From the NCBI GenBank assembly GCA_003246455.1, contig QKAF01000022.1, positions 1 to 64,000 of the forward strand: a stretch of DNA of 64,000 bases, in the 5' to 3' direction. This document shows positions 53,086-62,328 of the stretch, piece by piece. Position numbers and translations under genes: made by a program. The DNA comes from Bacteroidota bacterium (GTDB taxonomy: Bacteria > Bacteroidota > Ignavibacteria > SZUA-365). The first letter of the stretch is position 1. Every line of letters starts with the position of its first letter. The notes beneath the pieces are model-generated. The model saw only the letters and a list, made by a program, of their open reading frames with translations. It ran no database searches and was not told the DNA's origin.

Positions 53086-54600
53086 ATGATTGAGATAATA
53101 TTCAACAGTATCCCTTCGTTCTGGCCGGAAATCACCATGTCGCTGACCTTTGTGGTCTCGATGATCGTGGAATTCAGCATCGGACGGAAGGAGAAATCCT
53201 CGACGGGCATGACCACCGGGTTGTTTGTGCTTGCGGGGTTCATCATCACCATTCTGCAGCTGCCGTTTCAGAATCCCGAGCCGCGACTTCTGTTCGGGAC
53301 CATGTATTCGGTCGATCCTTTCGCGATGTTTTTCAAGTATCTGATCCTTGCGACAGGAATCGTGATCATCGTGTTCTCGATGCAGTCTGCGGAACTCCGC
53401 AAACAGCGGGCCATCGGTGAGTTCTATTCGTTCATTGCCGCGATGACCTTCGGCATGATGCTGATGACCGGCGCTTCGCACCTGCTGATGATCTACCTCG
53501 CCATCGAGGTGGTCAGTATCAGCTCGTTCATCCTCTCCGGGTTCAGCAAGTCCCTCCATCGGTCGTCGGAAGCGTCATTGAAGTACGTTCTGTTCGGCGG
53601 TGCGGCTTCCGGCGTCATGCTCTACGGCATGTCGCTGCTGTACGGGCTGACAGGCGCGCTCGATATCTTCCAGATTCAGGCGGGCCTGGCCAGCGGCGTC
53701 TTCGTCCCGCAGGAAGCGGATTTCGCCGTCCTGATGATCTCCATCATCATGATCCTGGTCGGTTTCGGCTACAAGATTTCGGCGGTTCCTTTTCACTTCT
53801 GGACGCCGGACGTGTACGAAGGCGCTCCGATCACTGTCACCGCGTATCTCGCTGTCGCTAGCAAGGCGGCCGGATTCGCGATCATGATCCGCTTCTTCTA
53901 CGTCACATTTTTCGATTCGATGGTCGACATCGGGAAGTGGGTGAGCCTGCCGCATTTCGAATGGAATATCGTTCTCGCCGTACTTGCCGTGATTACGATG
54001 ACGCTCGGCAACGTCGTTGCCGTCTGGCAGGACAATCTCAAGCGCATGCTCGCATACTCGAGCATCGCGCATGCGGGGTACATTCTGATGGGCGCCGTCG
54101 TCATGACGGATCTCGGCATCAGCGCAATGCTCATGTACTTCGTCATCTACTTCTTCATGAATCTCGGCGCGTTCTATGTGGTGATGGCGGTCGCGGATCG
54201 CATCGGAAGCGAACACATCGATGATTATCGCGGGCTCGGCAAGCGCGCCCCAATCGTAAGCGTCGGACTTTCGGTGTTCCTCGTGTCCCTTACCGGACTG
54301 CCGCCGCTTGCGGGATTCATCGGCAAATGGATGCTGTTCTCCGCTGTCGTGGAAGCCAATTTCATCTGGCTGGCAATAATCGGCGTCATCAACAGCGCGA
54401 TTTCGCTGTATTACTATGCCCGGGTATTCCGCAATATGTACCTGCGTGAGCCCCTGAACGGAGATACGAGCCCGATTACCTTCAGTCCGCTTGTGATTGT
54501 GACGACAATTCTCTTTATTGTGCCAAACATCATTTTCGGACTCTATTTCGGGCCGCTGGTATCGTATGCACAGCACTCTGTCAGGATATTCCTCCCCTGA
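53086..54600 (+). CDS. nuoN: NADH-quinone oxidoreductase subunit N
   Basis: 504 residues, 14 membrane segments. Conserved features: MIYLAIEVVSISSFILSGF, HFWTPDVYEGAPITVTAYL, MLAYSSIAHAGYILMG and GLPPLAGFIGKWMLF. Last gene of the operon; after its stop no terminator hairpin is obvious, and a new promoter begins almost at once (54607). Confidence 0.97.
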   Translation: MIEIIFNSIPSFWPEITMSLTFVVSMIVEFSIGRKEKSSTGMTTGLFVLAGFIITILQLPFQNPEPRLLFGTMYSVDPFAMFFKYLILATGIVIIVFSMQSAELRKQRAIGEFYSFIAAMTFGMMLMTGASHLLMIYLAIEVVSISSFILSGFSKSLHRSSEASLKYVLFGGAASGVMLYGMSLLYGLTGALDIFQIQAGLASGVFVPQEADFAVLMISIIMILVGFGYKISAVPFHFWTPDVYEGAPITVTAYLAVASKAAGFAIMIRFFYVTFFDSMVDIGKWVSLPHFEWNIVLAVLAVITMTLGNVVAVWQDNLKRMLAYSSIAHAGYILMGAVVMTDLGISAMLMYFVIYFFMNLGAFYVVMAVADRIGSEHIDDYRGLGKRAPIVSVGLSVFLVSLTGLPPLAGFIGKWMLFSAVVEANFIWLAIIGVINSAISLYYYARVFRNMYLREPLNGDTSPITFSPLVIVTTILFIVPNIIFGLYFGPLVSYAQHSVRIFLP

Positions 54601-54606
54601 GGTACC

Positions 54607-54637
54607 TTGCAGATGACGCGCAAAGTGTGTAATTTTG
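54607..54637 (+). promoter_or_regulatory. Bacteroidota-type promoter of the cytochrome cluster
   Basis: TTGC at 54607-54610, 19 bases, TAATTTTG at 54630-54637: both elements fit fully. It starts 7 bases after the nuoN stop and leaves a leader of about 135 bases before the tetraheme cytochrome gene. I see no gene in the leader. Confidence 0.7.
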
Positions 54638-54778
54638 ATACTAGCAAGTATTAATTTCCGCTGGATTTACGGAACACACTTGCACTGAGCAGCGTAGAAC
54701 GGCAATTGAACGATTGACGTCCGGAGATTCCATCAACCTTCATAGATTCGTAAACCTTTCCAACACCGAGGTTTTCTC

Positions 54779-55297
54779 ATGAAAAACGCAGTTTCGTTTC
54801 TCGCTCTGGCCCTCGCGTTCACCGCGTTGACCGCATTCACTTTCTCCGGCAGCCATGATTACGTCGGTTCCAAGAGCTGCAAAGCCTGCCACAGCAATGC
54901 AAAGATGGGCGGTACCGCCTTCAAGGCATGGGATGGCTCCGGACATTCCAAGGCCCTCGCAACGCTGAAGTCCGCAGAAGCTGACAAGATCGCCAAGGAG
55001 AAAGGCTTCAAGACCAAGGCCGCCGAGACCAAGGAATGTCTCGAGTGCCACGTGACCTCCGCAAAGGACGAAGGCGTCGGCTGCGAAAGCTGCCACGGCG
55101 CGGCAGGCGACTACAAGAGCAAGCACGGCAAGGGCAAGGACGTTGCGACCGCAATGGCCGCCGGCATGATGCTCCCGAAAGTCGATGACGGTTCTGCGGA
55201 AAAACTCTGCAAGACCTGCCACAACGACAAGAGCCCGACCTTCAAGGAGTTCAAATTCAAGGAAATGTGGACCAAGATCGCCCACGGAAAAGGCTGA
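54779..55297 (+). CDS. Tetraheme c-type cytochrome (cytochrome c554-like)
   Basis: 172 residues with a signal peptide (about 1-24, ending FTFSGSH). Four CXXCH heme sites: CKACH, CLECH, CESCH and CKTCH. The run YVGSKSCKACH, then W-x-GSGHSKALATLK, then CLECHVTS and GVGCESCHG is the cytochrome c554/c-prime family pattern. The small, Lys-rich protein is likely a soluble periplasmic electron carrier. First gene of the cytochrome cluster; a hairpin separates it from the barrel gene. Confidence 0.93.
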   Translation: MKNAVSFLALALAFTALTAFTFSGSHDYVGSKSCKACHSNAKMGGTAFKAWDGSGHSKALATLKSAEADKIAKEKGFKTKAAETKECLECHVTSAKDEGVGCESCHGAAGDYKSKHGKGKDVATAMAAGMMLPKVDDGSAEKLCKTCHNDKSPTFKEFKFKEMWTKIAHGKG

Positions 55298-55387
55298 TCC
55301 CGATTGGCGCACGGCGCCCCCACGATTCCCTGATTACCCCTTCCATCGTGATTTTCTCAACGATGAAACAGTTTTAGCAAATTGCGG

Positions 55388-55417
55388 CACCGCGCTGTCT
55401 GACAAGGCAGCGCGGTG
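55388..55417 (+). terminator. Hairpin between the tetraheme cytochrome and barrel genes
   Basis: Ten-base GC-rich stem (55388-55397 with 55408-55417). No long T run follows, so it may attenuate or process the message, giving more of the small cytochrome than of the downstream proteins. Confidence 0.5.
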
Positions 55418-55453
55418 TCGTTCCATTCATTCACCGACCTGAGGGAAGCATCT

Positions 55454-56764
55454 ATGAATATTGCGATCAGGTTGCTCGTGTTCATGATCGTTCTCAGCGC
55501 AGGCCTTCAGGCCCAGATGCTGAACGGACGTTTCGTGACATCGGCTTATGGGTGGGAACGGCAAATGTCCGACGGAGAGTCGACCTCGCATCTCCGGGCA
55601 TATGAAAACGTCCAGCTGAATTTCGGGACGAAGGACATTTCCTTCCACACGTACCTCCAGGGATACTCCGACCTCGGCGACGGGGTGGACGGCGATCCCG
55701 GTCTCCGCGTTTTTAACGCCTATCTGCGCATCAAGAACATCGCAGACATGTTCGATGTGAAGATTGGTCGTCAGTCGCTCTTCGCAGGCGTCAGCTACGG
55801 CACCATCGAAGGCGCGAAAATCAATGCACGCGTCGCCGACGGCGTGGAAATCATGGCATACGGCGGCGGTCTCACTCCTCCGGGACAGACCCTGGAATAT
55901 GAATTCGCCGACAATGCGGAAAACAACTGGCAGCTCGGCGGCCAGGTTCTGCTGTATCTGGTGAAGGATACCAAGATCGGTCTCAGCTACATGAACCGGC
56001 ACCGTGAAACGCCCGCGTTCTATTCCTGGCGCCCGGATGCGCAGATGGAACTCGAAGAGACGCTGATCGACTATGGCACCCGCGCCAACCAGTACGGCAG
56101 CGTCAACGTCGCGCACAGCAGCGGAAAAATGTGGCTGTACGGCAGGTATGACTACGACTTCAATTTCGAACGCACCTCCCGTGCGGAAGTCGCCGCGACG
56201 TACCAGGCGCTGCCGACGCTCGGCATCTCCCTGAATCTCGCGCATCGCGAACCGGTGATCGCCTGGAACTCCTATTTTGCGCTGCTCGAAGCGAGCGCAC
56301 ATCAGGAAGCCGTTCTCGGCGTCGATTACCAGATCCATCCTCGCGTGACCATTCTCGGTCGTGTATCCACCGTCATGTATGAAGACGACAATGCGTTTCG
56401 TGTCTCCCTGGGCGCGGCGAACAAGTACGCATCGCTCATGTACACGAAAGACGTCAGCTACGACGGCGATCTCGATGGGTTCAACCTGCACTTCACGTAT
56501 CCCCTGATGGACGGCATGCTGATCCCGCACGTCGGAGCAGTCTACAGCACGTACGCGCTCGCGGAAAATCTCAGCGATGCGACGAACTGGACCGAACGCG
56601 CCTCGACCTGGGTCGGCGTCGCCGGTGCGACGTTCCGCCCGGTGAAGACCCTGTCCATCGATCTGCAGGGCCAGTACATGACGAATCGGATCTACAGCTC
56701 CGACATGCGAGCCTTCGCCCGCGTCAGTTACTGGTTTTCCAATCCATTCGGTCTCGGTCAGTAG
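55454..56764 (+). CDS. Predicted outer-membrane beta-barrel protein of the cytochrome cluster
   Basis: 436 residues from the ATG at 55454; GGAAGCATCT precedes it. Signal peptide MNIAIRLLVFMIVLSAGLQA. The mature chain lacks helices and heme motifs and is a series of alternating hydrophobic/polar strands with aromatic ends (AYENVQLNFGTKDISFHTYLQGY in parts, IGLSYMNRH, MWLYGRYDYDFNF, VSLGAANKYASLMYTK), ending ARVSYWFSNPFG. This is what a porin-like barrel of about 18-20 strands looks like. Its place between multiheme cytochrome genes points to a sheath for an electron conduit. Assignment is by pattern, not by family. Confidence 0.8.
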   Translation: MNIAIRLLVFMIVLSAGLQAQMLNGRFVTSAYGWERQMSDGESTSHLRAYENVQLNFGTKDISFHTYLQGYSDLGDGVDGDPGLRVFNAYLRIKNIADMFDVKIGRQSLFAGVSYGTIEGAKINARVADGVEIMAYGGGLTPPGQTLEYEFADNAENNWQLGGQVLLYLVKDTKIGLSYMNRHRETPAFYSWRPDAQMELEETLIDYGTRANQYGSVNVAHSSGKMWLYGRYDYDFNFERTSRAEVAATYQALPTLGISLNLAHREPVIAWNSYFALLEASAHQEAVLGVDYQIHPRVTILGRVSTVMYEDDNAFRVSLGAANKYASLMYTKDVSYDGDLDGFNLHFTYPLMDGMLIPHVGAVYSTYALAENLSDATNWTERASTWVGVAGATFRPVKTLSIDLQGQYMTNRIYSSDMRAFARVSYWFSNPFGLGQ

Positions 56765-56773
56765 GAGGACAGC

Positions 56774-57862
56774 ATGAAAAAAACACTACTTGCCATTACG
56801 CTGCTGCTGACCGCCCTCGTTGGAATCGCGCTGCTGGTATCGTCGCCGCGGAACGCCGCGGCAGAGGACGACGGCATCACCTTCGCCCACTCGATTCACG
56901 TCGAGCAGATGGAATGCACGACCTGCCACGCCGCGCTCGATAGCGATGCGGCGACGGACAACCTGATGCCGTCCCCGTCGGTATGTACCGACTGTCACGA
57001 AGAGACCGACGTCCGCGGCTTCTGGTCGCTTGATGAGAGCACGGACCTCGCGACGTACACCCGCCCCGTGAAAGACCATAAGCTCTATTTCTCGCATAAG
57101 AACCATGCCGGGACGCTCGAAATGGTCTGCACCGAATGCCATGTCGGCATCAAGGAAGACGAAGGCGAGGCCATCCCGTCGATGGATCTGTGCACGCGCT
57201 GCCACAACAACGCAGATGCGACCGCGCCGATCGTGCGGAGCACCGCGGATAACCCCAAGGTGATTCCTGCGACGAAACAGTGCGAGGCCTGTCACACGAC
57301 CCTCGCAGGGCTTCAGCCCGAAAACCACCGCGTCCCGAGCTACCTGCAGGAACACGGAAAATTTGCGATGAACGGCGAAGCCGATCGTGAATGTGCCGTG
57401 TGCCATTCGCAGAGTTTCTGCCAGGAATGCCATACTCCTACGAATGCCGTTCCGGGCGAACTCGGCGATGACATGTTCTACGTCGACGGCTGGGCGCGCG
57501 GAGAGAAGATGGACGATGAGCGCGTGCTTACGGTCCAGAAAGCGCATCCGCTCGGATATGCGTACACCCACGGTTTCGATGCCCGCGCCAAATCCGTGCG
57601 CTGCGAAACCTGCCATGAACAGGAAAGCTTCTGCGCCCCCTGTCATGAAAACGGTTTCGACGCAACAGGAACCCGGATCATTCCCCAGTCGCATCAGCTT
57701 GCGGGCTTCGTGCTCATCGGCGGCGGCAAGGCGAACAACCGTCACGGGAAGCTCGCGGAGATGGATATCGAATCCTGCGTCACCTGCCACAACGTAGAGG
57801 GCGGAGATCCTGTCTGCGCCACCTGCCATTCCACCGGAGCAGTTACAGGAGGTAAGCGATGA
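56774..57862 (+). CDS. 11-heme c-type cytochrome, periplasmic
   Basis: 362 residues with a signal peptide (ends about SPRNAAAEDD), no lipobox. I count eleven CXXCH sites: CTTCH, CTDCH, CTECH, CTRCH, CEACH, CAVCH, CQECH, CETCH, CAPCH, CVTCH and CATCH. Several His precede them in cytochrome c3/c7-like spacing (FAHSIHVEQMECTTCH; YFSHKNHAG), suitable for bis-His ligation. It would serve as the periplasmic electron entry of a conduit. RBS AGGAGG precedes the start. Overlaps the next cytochrome by four bases. Confidence 0.95.
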   Translation: MKKTLLAITLLLTALVGIALLVSSPRNAAAEDDGITFAHSIHVEQMECTTCHAALDSDAATDNLMPSPSVCTDCHEETDVRGFWSLDESTDLATYTRPVKDHKLYFSHKNHAGTLEMVCTECHVGIKEDEGEAIPSMDLCTRCHNNADATAPIVRSTADNPKVIPATKQCEACHTTLAGLQPENHRVPSYLQEHGKFAMNGEADRECAVCHSQSFCQECHTPTNAVPGELGDDMFYVDGWARGEKMDDERVLTVQKAHPLGYAYTHGFDARAKSVRCETCHEQESFCAPCHENGFDATGTRIIPQSHQLAGFVLIGGGKANNRHGKLAEMDIESCVTCHNVEGGDPVCATCHSTGAVTGGKR

Positions 57863-58707
57863 AAACAGTTGTTCACGCCACGCTTCTCTCGATGCTGGCA
57901 ATCGCACTCCTCGCAGCATGTTCGAGCGAGCTGAAGGATGTCGACGATCTGCCTGCGGATCCCGTGCTTCTCGGTCCGCATGGCGGGGAGTATGCAAATC
58001 CCGAGTCCGCGGATTTCCATGCAAAAGACATCAGTCAGCATCTCGGTTGGGACATCACCAGCTGCCGCACATGCCACGGTGTGGATTACAACGGCGGCTA
58101 CACGGGAGTCAGCTGCAACACCAGTGGCTGCCATGTGGCAGCTGCCGGCGGTCCTGAAGCATGCGCGCTCTGTCACGGCGACGTCGCGACGAACAAGATC
58201 TACCCGCAGTGGTACAGCTCTCACGCGACCCATCTCGAAGGCGGCGTGACGAGCAGCACTACCATTCCCTGCAGCAACTGTCATACGCTTCCGGAGAACT
58301 ATTCTGATCCGGTACACATTGACAAGACGACGCCGGGGAAGGCCGAGGTGCATTTCAGCAATGTCCTCGCCGCAACCCAGACGCTCGGCACGACCGGGAC
58401 GCCCACGTTCAACGACGCGGATGCGACCTGCGCCAACGTGTATTGCCACGGGAATTTCACGAACGGCAACAACAAAACCGTCGCGTGGAAGGGTGCCGAT
58501 CAGGCGAAATGCGGAAGCTGCCATGGCGACGAAACGAGCGGAAGCGGATTGCCGCCTGCTCCTCATCCGCAGAGCGACAGGTATCCGAACATCAACGACT
58601 GTTCGTTCTGTCACCGGCCCGCCATCGACAAGGATGGAAATCCCGATCCGGCGACGCATGTCAACGGAATCCTGGACGTTTTCGGAACGCAGCGGACCGA
58701 CTGGTAG
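57859..58707 (+). CDS. 7-heme lipoprotein cytochrome with CXXCH and CX4CH sites
   Basis: 282 residues. A lipobox (LLAAC, Cys at about 21) marks a lipoprotein. Heme sites: five CXXCH (CRTCH, CALCH, CSNCH, CGSCH, CSFCH) and two CX4CH (CNTSGCH, CANVYCH). The mix CXXCH/CX4CH is the pattern of Geobacter-type CxxxxCH proteins, including outer-surface cytochromes. Starts inside the stop of the 11-heme gene (ATGA). Whether it faces the outside or the periplasm cannot be told from the sequence. Confidence 0.93.
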   Translation: MKTVVHATLLSMLAIALLAACSSELKDVDDLPADPVLLGPHGGEYANPESADFHAKDISQHLGWDITSCRTCHGVDYNGGYTGVSCNTSGCHVAAAGGPEACALCHGDVATNKIYPQWYSSHATHLEGGVTSSTTIPCSNCHTLPENYSDPVHIDKTTPGKAEVHFSNVLAATQTLGTTGTPTFNDADATCANVYCHGNFTNGNNKTVAWKGADQAKCGSCHGDETSGSGLPPAPHPQSDRYPNINDCSFCHRPAIDKDGNPDPATHVNGILDVFGTQRTDW

Positions 58708-58734
58708 CCTGCGGTTTCGATTTCCCGTTTCATG

Positions 58735-58764
58735 AAAAAGCCCCCGGAATTCCGGGGGCTTTTC
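58735..58764. terminator. Bidirectional terminator after the cytochrome cluster and maeB
   Basis: A long GC stem centred on GGAATTCC, flanked by five A and four T, between converging genes; strong on both strands. Confidence 0.9.
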
Positions 58765-58799
58765 GTTTATTCAAATGCGAGGGAGCGTTTCGGAGCGGA

Positions 58800-61073
58800 T
58801 CAGGCCTTGCCTTCCTTCTTGGAAATGGCGTCGACGACCGCGATCGCGATCATGTCGACGATTTCCTTGATCTCGGAACCCCGCTGGAGGACGTGCACGG
58901 ATTTGGCGACGCCGTTGAGGATGGGGCCGACCGGCTGCATGTCACCGATACGGCTCAGCAGCTTGTAGGAGATGTTGCCGGAGTTCAGATCGGGGAAGAT
59001 CAGAACGTTCGCGCCACCCTTGAGGGAGCTGAACGGGAAGGTGCCTTCGATGATCTCCGGAACCACGGCCGTATCTGCCTGCATTTCGCCGTCCACCATC
59101 AGGTCAGGACGCCGGTCGCGGACAATCTTGAGCGCGGTCCGCATTTTCACGGCCGAATCCTCACGATTGCTGCCGAAATTCGAGTACGAAAGCAGCGCGA
59201 CGCGGGGAACGACATCGAACTTCTCAGCGAGTTCCGCCGCCTGCAGCGTGATATCGGCGATATCCTCGGCTGTCGGGTCAATGTTGACCGTGGTATCGGC
59301 AAGGAAATACGGCTGATGCTTCCGGTTGGACAGCATATAAAGACCGGAAACCTTGCTGTATCGTGCATCATGTCCGATGATTTCGAGCGCCGGACGGATG
59401 GTGTCCGGGTAATGAGACGTAAACCCGGAGATCAGACCGTCCGCATCGCCGACCTGTACCATCATGGCGCCGAAGTAATTGCGCATGTTGGGGATGGTTT
59501 TGCGCGCGCCGTACATCGTAACGCCCTTCCGCTGACGCAGACGGTAATACTCCTTGATGTACTCTTCGACGCGGGGTGAGGTCCTCGGGTTGATGATCTC
59601 GATTCCCTCGAGATCGATCCCGTGCTCTTCGGCGACAGCGCGGATTTCGTCTTCCACGCCGAGAAGGATCGGGTTGGCGATACCTTCATCCAGGGCAACC
59701 TGGGCGGCCTTGATGATGCGCGGCTGATCGCCCTCCGGAAGCACGATGCGCTGCGGATCGCGCGCAGCTTTTGCGTACATGTGGGCGATGATCGGCTGTG
59801 TGCGGCCCATGCGGATATCGAGCTGCGTGCGGTAGGCGTCGAAGTCTTCGATCGGCTTCCGCGCCACGCCGGTTTCCATCGCGGCCCTGGCGACGGCAGG
59901 AGCGACCCACGTCAGAACGCGCGGATCGAAGGGCTTCGGGATGATGTACTCGCGGCCGAAACTCATTTCCGTGACGCCGTAGGCGCGCTTCACACTGTCG
60001 GGAACTTCCTCCTTCGCGAGGTCGGCGAGTGCCTTTGCGGCGGCGCGCTTCATCTCCTCGTTGATGGCGGTCGCCTGCACATCGAGCGCACCGCGGAAAA
60101 TGAAGGGGAAACCGAGAACGTTGTTGACCTGGTTCGGGTAATCCGAGCGTCCCGTCGCCATGATGACGTCGCTTCTCGCATCGATCGCGTCGTCGTACGT
60201 GATTTCGGGATCCGGATTCGCCATCGCGAAAATGATCGGATTGTCGTTCATGCTGCGGACCATTTCCTGGCTGACCACGCCGCCCTTGGAAAGGCCGAAA
60301 AACACGTCTGCGCCCTTCATCGCCTCTTCCAGCGTGCGCGCGTCGGTGTCCGCCGCCATGTCTTCCTTGAATTCGTTCATGTGTTCGGTGCGTCCCTTGT
60401 AAATCACGCCCCCCGTATCACACATGATCACGTTTTCCTTGGCGACGCCAAGGCTGATATGGAATTTCGCACAGGCGATCCCGGATGCGCCCGCGCCGTT
60501 GTAGACGACCTTCAGCTTGCTGATGTCTTTGCCGCCCAGCTCCACCGCGTTGAGAAGCGCGGCGCCGGAAATGATGGCCGTGCCGTGCTGGTCGTCATGG
60601 AACACCGGGATGTTCATCGTTTTTTTCAGTTCGTCCTCGATATAGAAGCAATCGGGACCCTTGATGTCTTCGAGATTGATGCCGCCGAATGTCGGCCCGA
60701 GCACCTGGCAGGTGCGGATGATTTCGTTGATGTCCTTGCTGTCGAGTTCGATGTCGAATACATCGATGTCCGCGAAGACTTTGAACAGCACGCCTTTTCC
60801 TTCCATCACGGGCTTGCCGCCCATGGGCCCGATATCACCGAGTCCCAGCACCGCCGTCCCGTTCGAAATGACGGCCACGAGGTTGCCTTTCGCGGTGTAC
60901 TCGTATGCGAGCGCCGGATCGCGTTCGATTTCCCGGCAGGGGTCGGCGACACCCGGAGTGTACGCGAGCGACAGGTCGCGCTGCGTCACACAGGGTTTCG
61001 TCGTAATGACTTCGATTTTGCCCTTTCTGCCTCTGCTGTGGTACTCGAGGGCATCTTCCTTCCTGATCTTCAT
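58800..61073 (-). CDS. maeB: NADP-dependent malic enzyme with phosphotransacetylase-like C-terminus
   Basis: 757 residues, the size of MaeB. Residues 1-430 are the malic enzyme ([66 protein letters not shown]), which oxidatively decarboxylates malate to pyruvate and makes NADPH. Residues about 440-757 resemble phosphotransacetylase ([36 protein letters not shown]) and usually act as a regulatory rather than catalytic part, responding to acetyl-CoA. Convergent to the cytochrome cluster. Confidence 0.96.
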   Translation of the reverse strand: MKIRKEDALEYHSRGRKGKIEVITTKPCVTQRDLSLAYTPGVADPCREIERDPALAYEYTAKGNLVAVISNGTAVLGLGDIGPMGGKPVMEGKGVLFKVFADIDVFDIELDSKDINEIIRTCQVLGPTFGGINLEDIKGPDCFYIEDELKKTMNIPVFHDDQHGTAIISGAALLNAVELGGKDISKLKVVYNGAGASGIACAKFHISLGVAKENVIMCDTGGVIYKGRTEHMNEFKEDMAADTDARTLEEAMKGADVFFGLSKGGVVSQEMVRSMNDNPIIFAMANPDPEITYDDAIDARSDVIMATGRSDYPNQVNNVLGFPFIFRGALDVQATAINEEMKRAAAKALADLAKEEVPDSVKRAYGVTEMSFGREYIIPKPFDPRVLTWVAPAVARAAMETGVARKPIEDFDAYRTQLDIRMGRTQPIIAHMYAKAARDPQRIVLPEGDQPRIIKAAQVALDEGIANPILLGVEDEIRAVAEEHGIDLEGIEIINPRTSPRVEEYIKEYYRLRQRKGVTMYGARKTIPNMRNYFGAMMVQVGDADGLISGFTSHYPDTIRPALEIIGHDARYSKVSGLYMLSNRKHQPYFLADTTVNIDPTAEDIADITLQAAELAEKFDVVPRVALLSYSNFGSNREDSAVKMRTALKIVRDRRPDLMVDGEMQADTAVVPEIIEGTFPFSSLKGGANVLIFPDLNSGNISYKLLSRIGDMQPVGPILNGVAKSVHVLQRGSEIKEIVDMIAIAVVDAISKKEGKA

Positions 61074-61167
61074 GGAGAAACTCCGTCCTTAATCTTGCAA
61101 GAGTATTGCTCGAAACTACGCGAATAGGTTCGTCCGGAAAGGTAACGAAAATCGATGTGGGAAAAAA

Positions 61168-62205
61168 TCAGGTGTGTTGTGCCGGCGGTTCCACCGCTTC
61201 GAAGACGCTCTCGGGGGAAATGCCGCGCAAGCAGGAAAAATGGCCCTTCGGGCAGTGATCGCGTCCGATATGCGTGCAGGGACGGCAGGGGAGACCGGAC
61301 ACTTCCAGGACGGTGGCGGGGGACTGGTAAGGGAAAAATCCGAATTCGCGCACGGTGCTTCCGAACAGCGCCACGACGGGACGCTGCATGGCCGTTGCCA
61401 TGTGCATCAGTCCGCTGTCGTTCGCGACGATTATCCTGCAGTGCTCCATCGCCGCCGCGGTCTCGAGCAGCGACAGCCGTCCGGTGAGGTCGACGATCCG
61501 CTTCGGAGCCGCCTCGCGGATTTGAGCCGCAGCCGCGCCGTCCGCACTTCCCCCGAAGATGAGCAGCTGCTCGCCGTCCGCCGTCATCCGTTTCGCCAGT
61601 TCCGTGAAATGCTCGGCCGGCCAGCGCTTGGTGAAGTGCTTTGCTCCCGGACAGATCCCACTCGCCGCGGTGTGGAGGTCCACTCCCGCGGCGCGGAGTT
61701 TCATTCGGGCACTGAGCCGGATATCCTCGGTGAGGTACAGTCGCGGACCGTCGGTGTCCGGCCTGATGCCATAGCGCGCCGCCGTCTCGATATAGCGGTC
61801 GGGGACGGCGATAATCCGGCGGTACGTATTGAAATGCGCGGACAGGAGGAGCAGGCGGCGAAAACCGCGCTTGTTGATGCGATGAATGTGCGTGCTCACC
61901 CCGTTGCGGAGGATTCGGCTGCGGAAATTGTTATGCAGATCGAAGACGGCGTCGTAGTGCTCCTGAGAAAGCTGCAGGTTGAGCGCGCGAAGCCCCGAAC
62001 GTCCGTCCGCCGTGTCGACCGCGAACAAGCGGTCGATGTGCGGGTCGTTCTCGAGCAGGGGAAGGAACTCCCGACGGGTCACATAGTGCAGCTGACAATC
62101 CGGGTACGAAGCCTTGAACACGCGCAGCATCGGCGAAGTGAGAATGATGTCGCCAATGGAGCTGAGCCGGAGGACCAGGATTTTTCGGAGTGAAGTGCGG
62201 GACAT
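61168..62205 (-). CDS. Glycosyltransferase family 9 (heptosyltransferase-like)
   Basis: 345 residues. The GT9 start KILVLRLSSIGDIILTSPML, the central CPGAKHFTKRWPAEHFTELAKRM (in parts) and the C-terminal NDSGLMHMATAMQRPVVALFGST mark an ADP-heptose:LPS heptosyltransferase type enzyme. It would add a sugar to the inner core of lipopolysaccharide in the cytoplasm. The lipid A and Kdo genes found at 0-10 kb are consistent. A Cys-rich spot near the C-terminus (LPCRPCTHIGRDHCPKGHFSCLRGI in parts) is typical for the family. Confidence 0.92.
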   Translation of the reverse strand: MSRTSLRKILVLRLSSIGDIILTSPMLRVFKASYPDCQLHYVTRREFLPLLENDPHIDRLFAVDTADGRSGLRALNLQLSQEHYDAVFDLHNNFRSRILRNGVSTHIHRINKRGFRRLLLLSAHFNTYRRIIAVPDRYIETAARYGIRPDTDGPRLYLTEDIRLSARMKLRAAGVDLHTAASGICPGAKHFTKRWPAEHFTELAKRMTADGEQLLIFGGSADGAAAAQIREAAPKRIVDLTGRLSLLETAAAMEHCRIIVANDSGLMHMATAMQRPVVALFGSTVREFGFFPYQSPATVLEVSGLPCRPCTHIGRDHCPKGHFSCLRGISPESVFEAVEPPAQHT

Positions 62206-62265
62206 GCCAGTCTTCGTTGTTGCGCAGTCCTAATGTACGAAAAAGTGCCTGCATCATCCCGCTGC

Positions 62266-62296
62266 TTTGTGCATGCGGTGGGAATCACTATCTTTC
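62266..62296 (+). promoter_or_regulatory. Bacteroidota-type promoter of thyX
   Basis: TTTG at 62266-62269, 19 bases, TATCTTTC at 62289-62296, 32 bases ahead of the start codon. Confidence 0.6.
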
Positions 62297-62328
62297 TATG
62301 ATGTGCACCATTCATTACAGCTAGCAGC

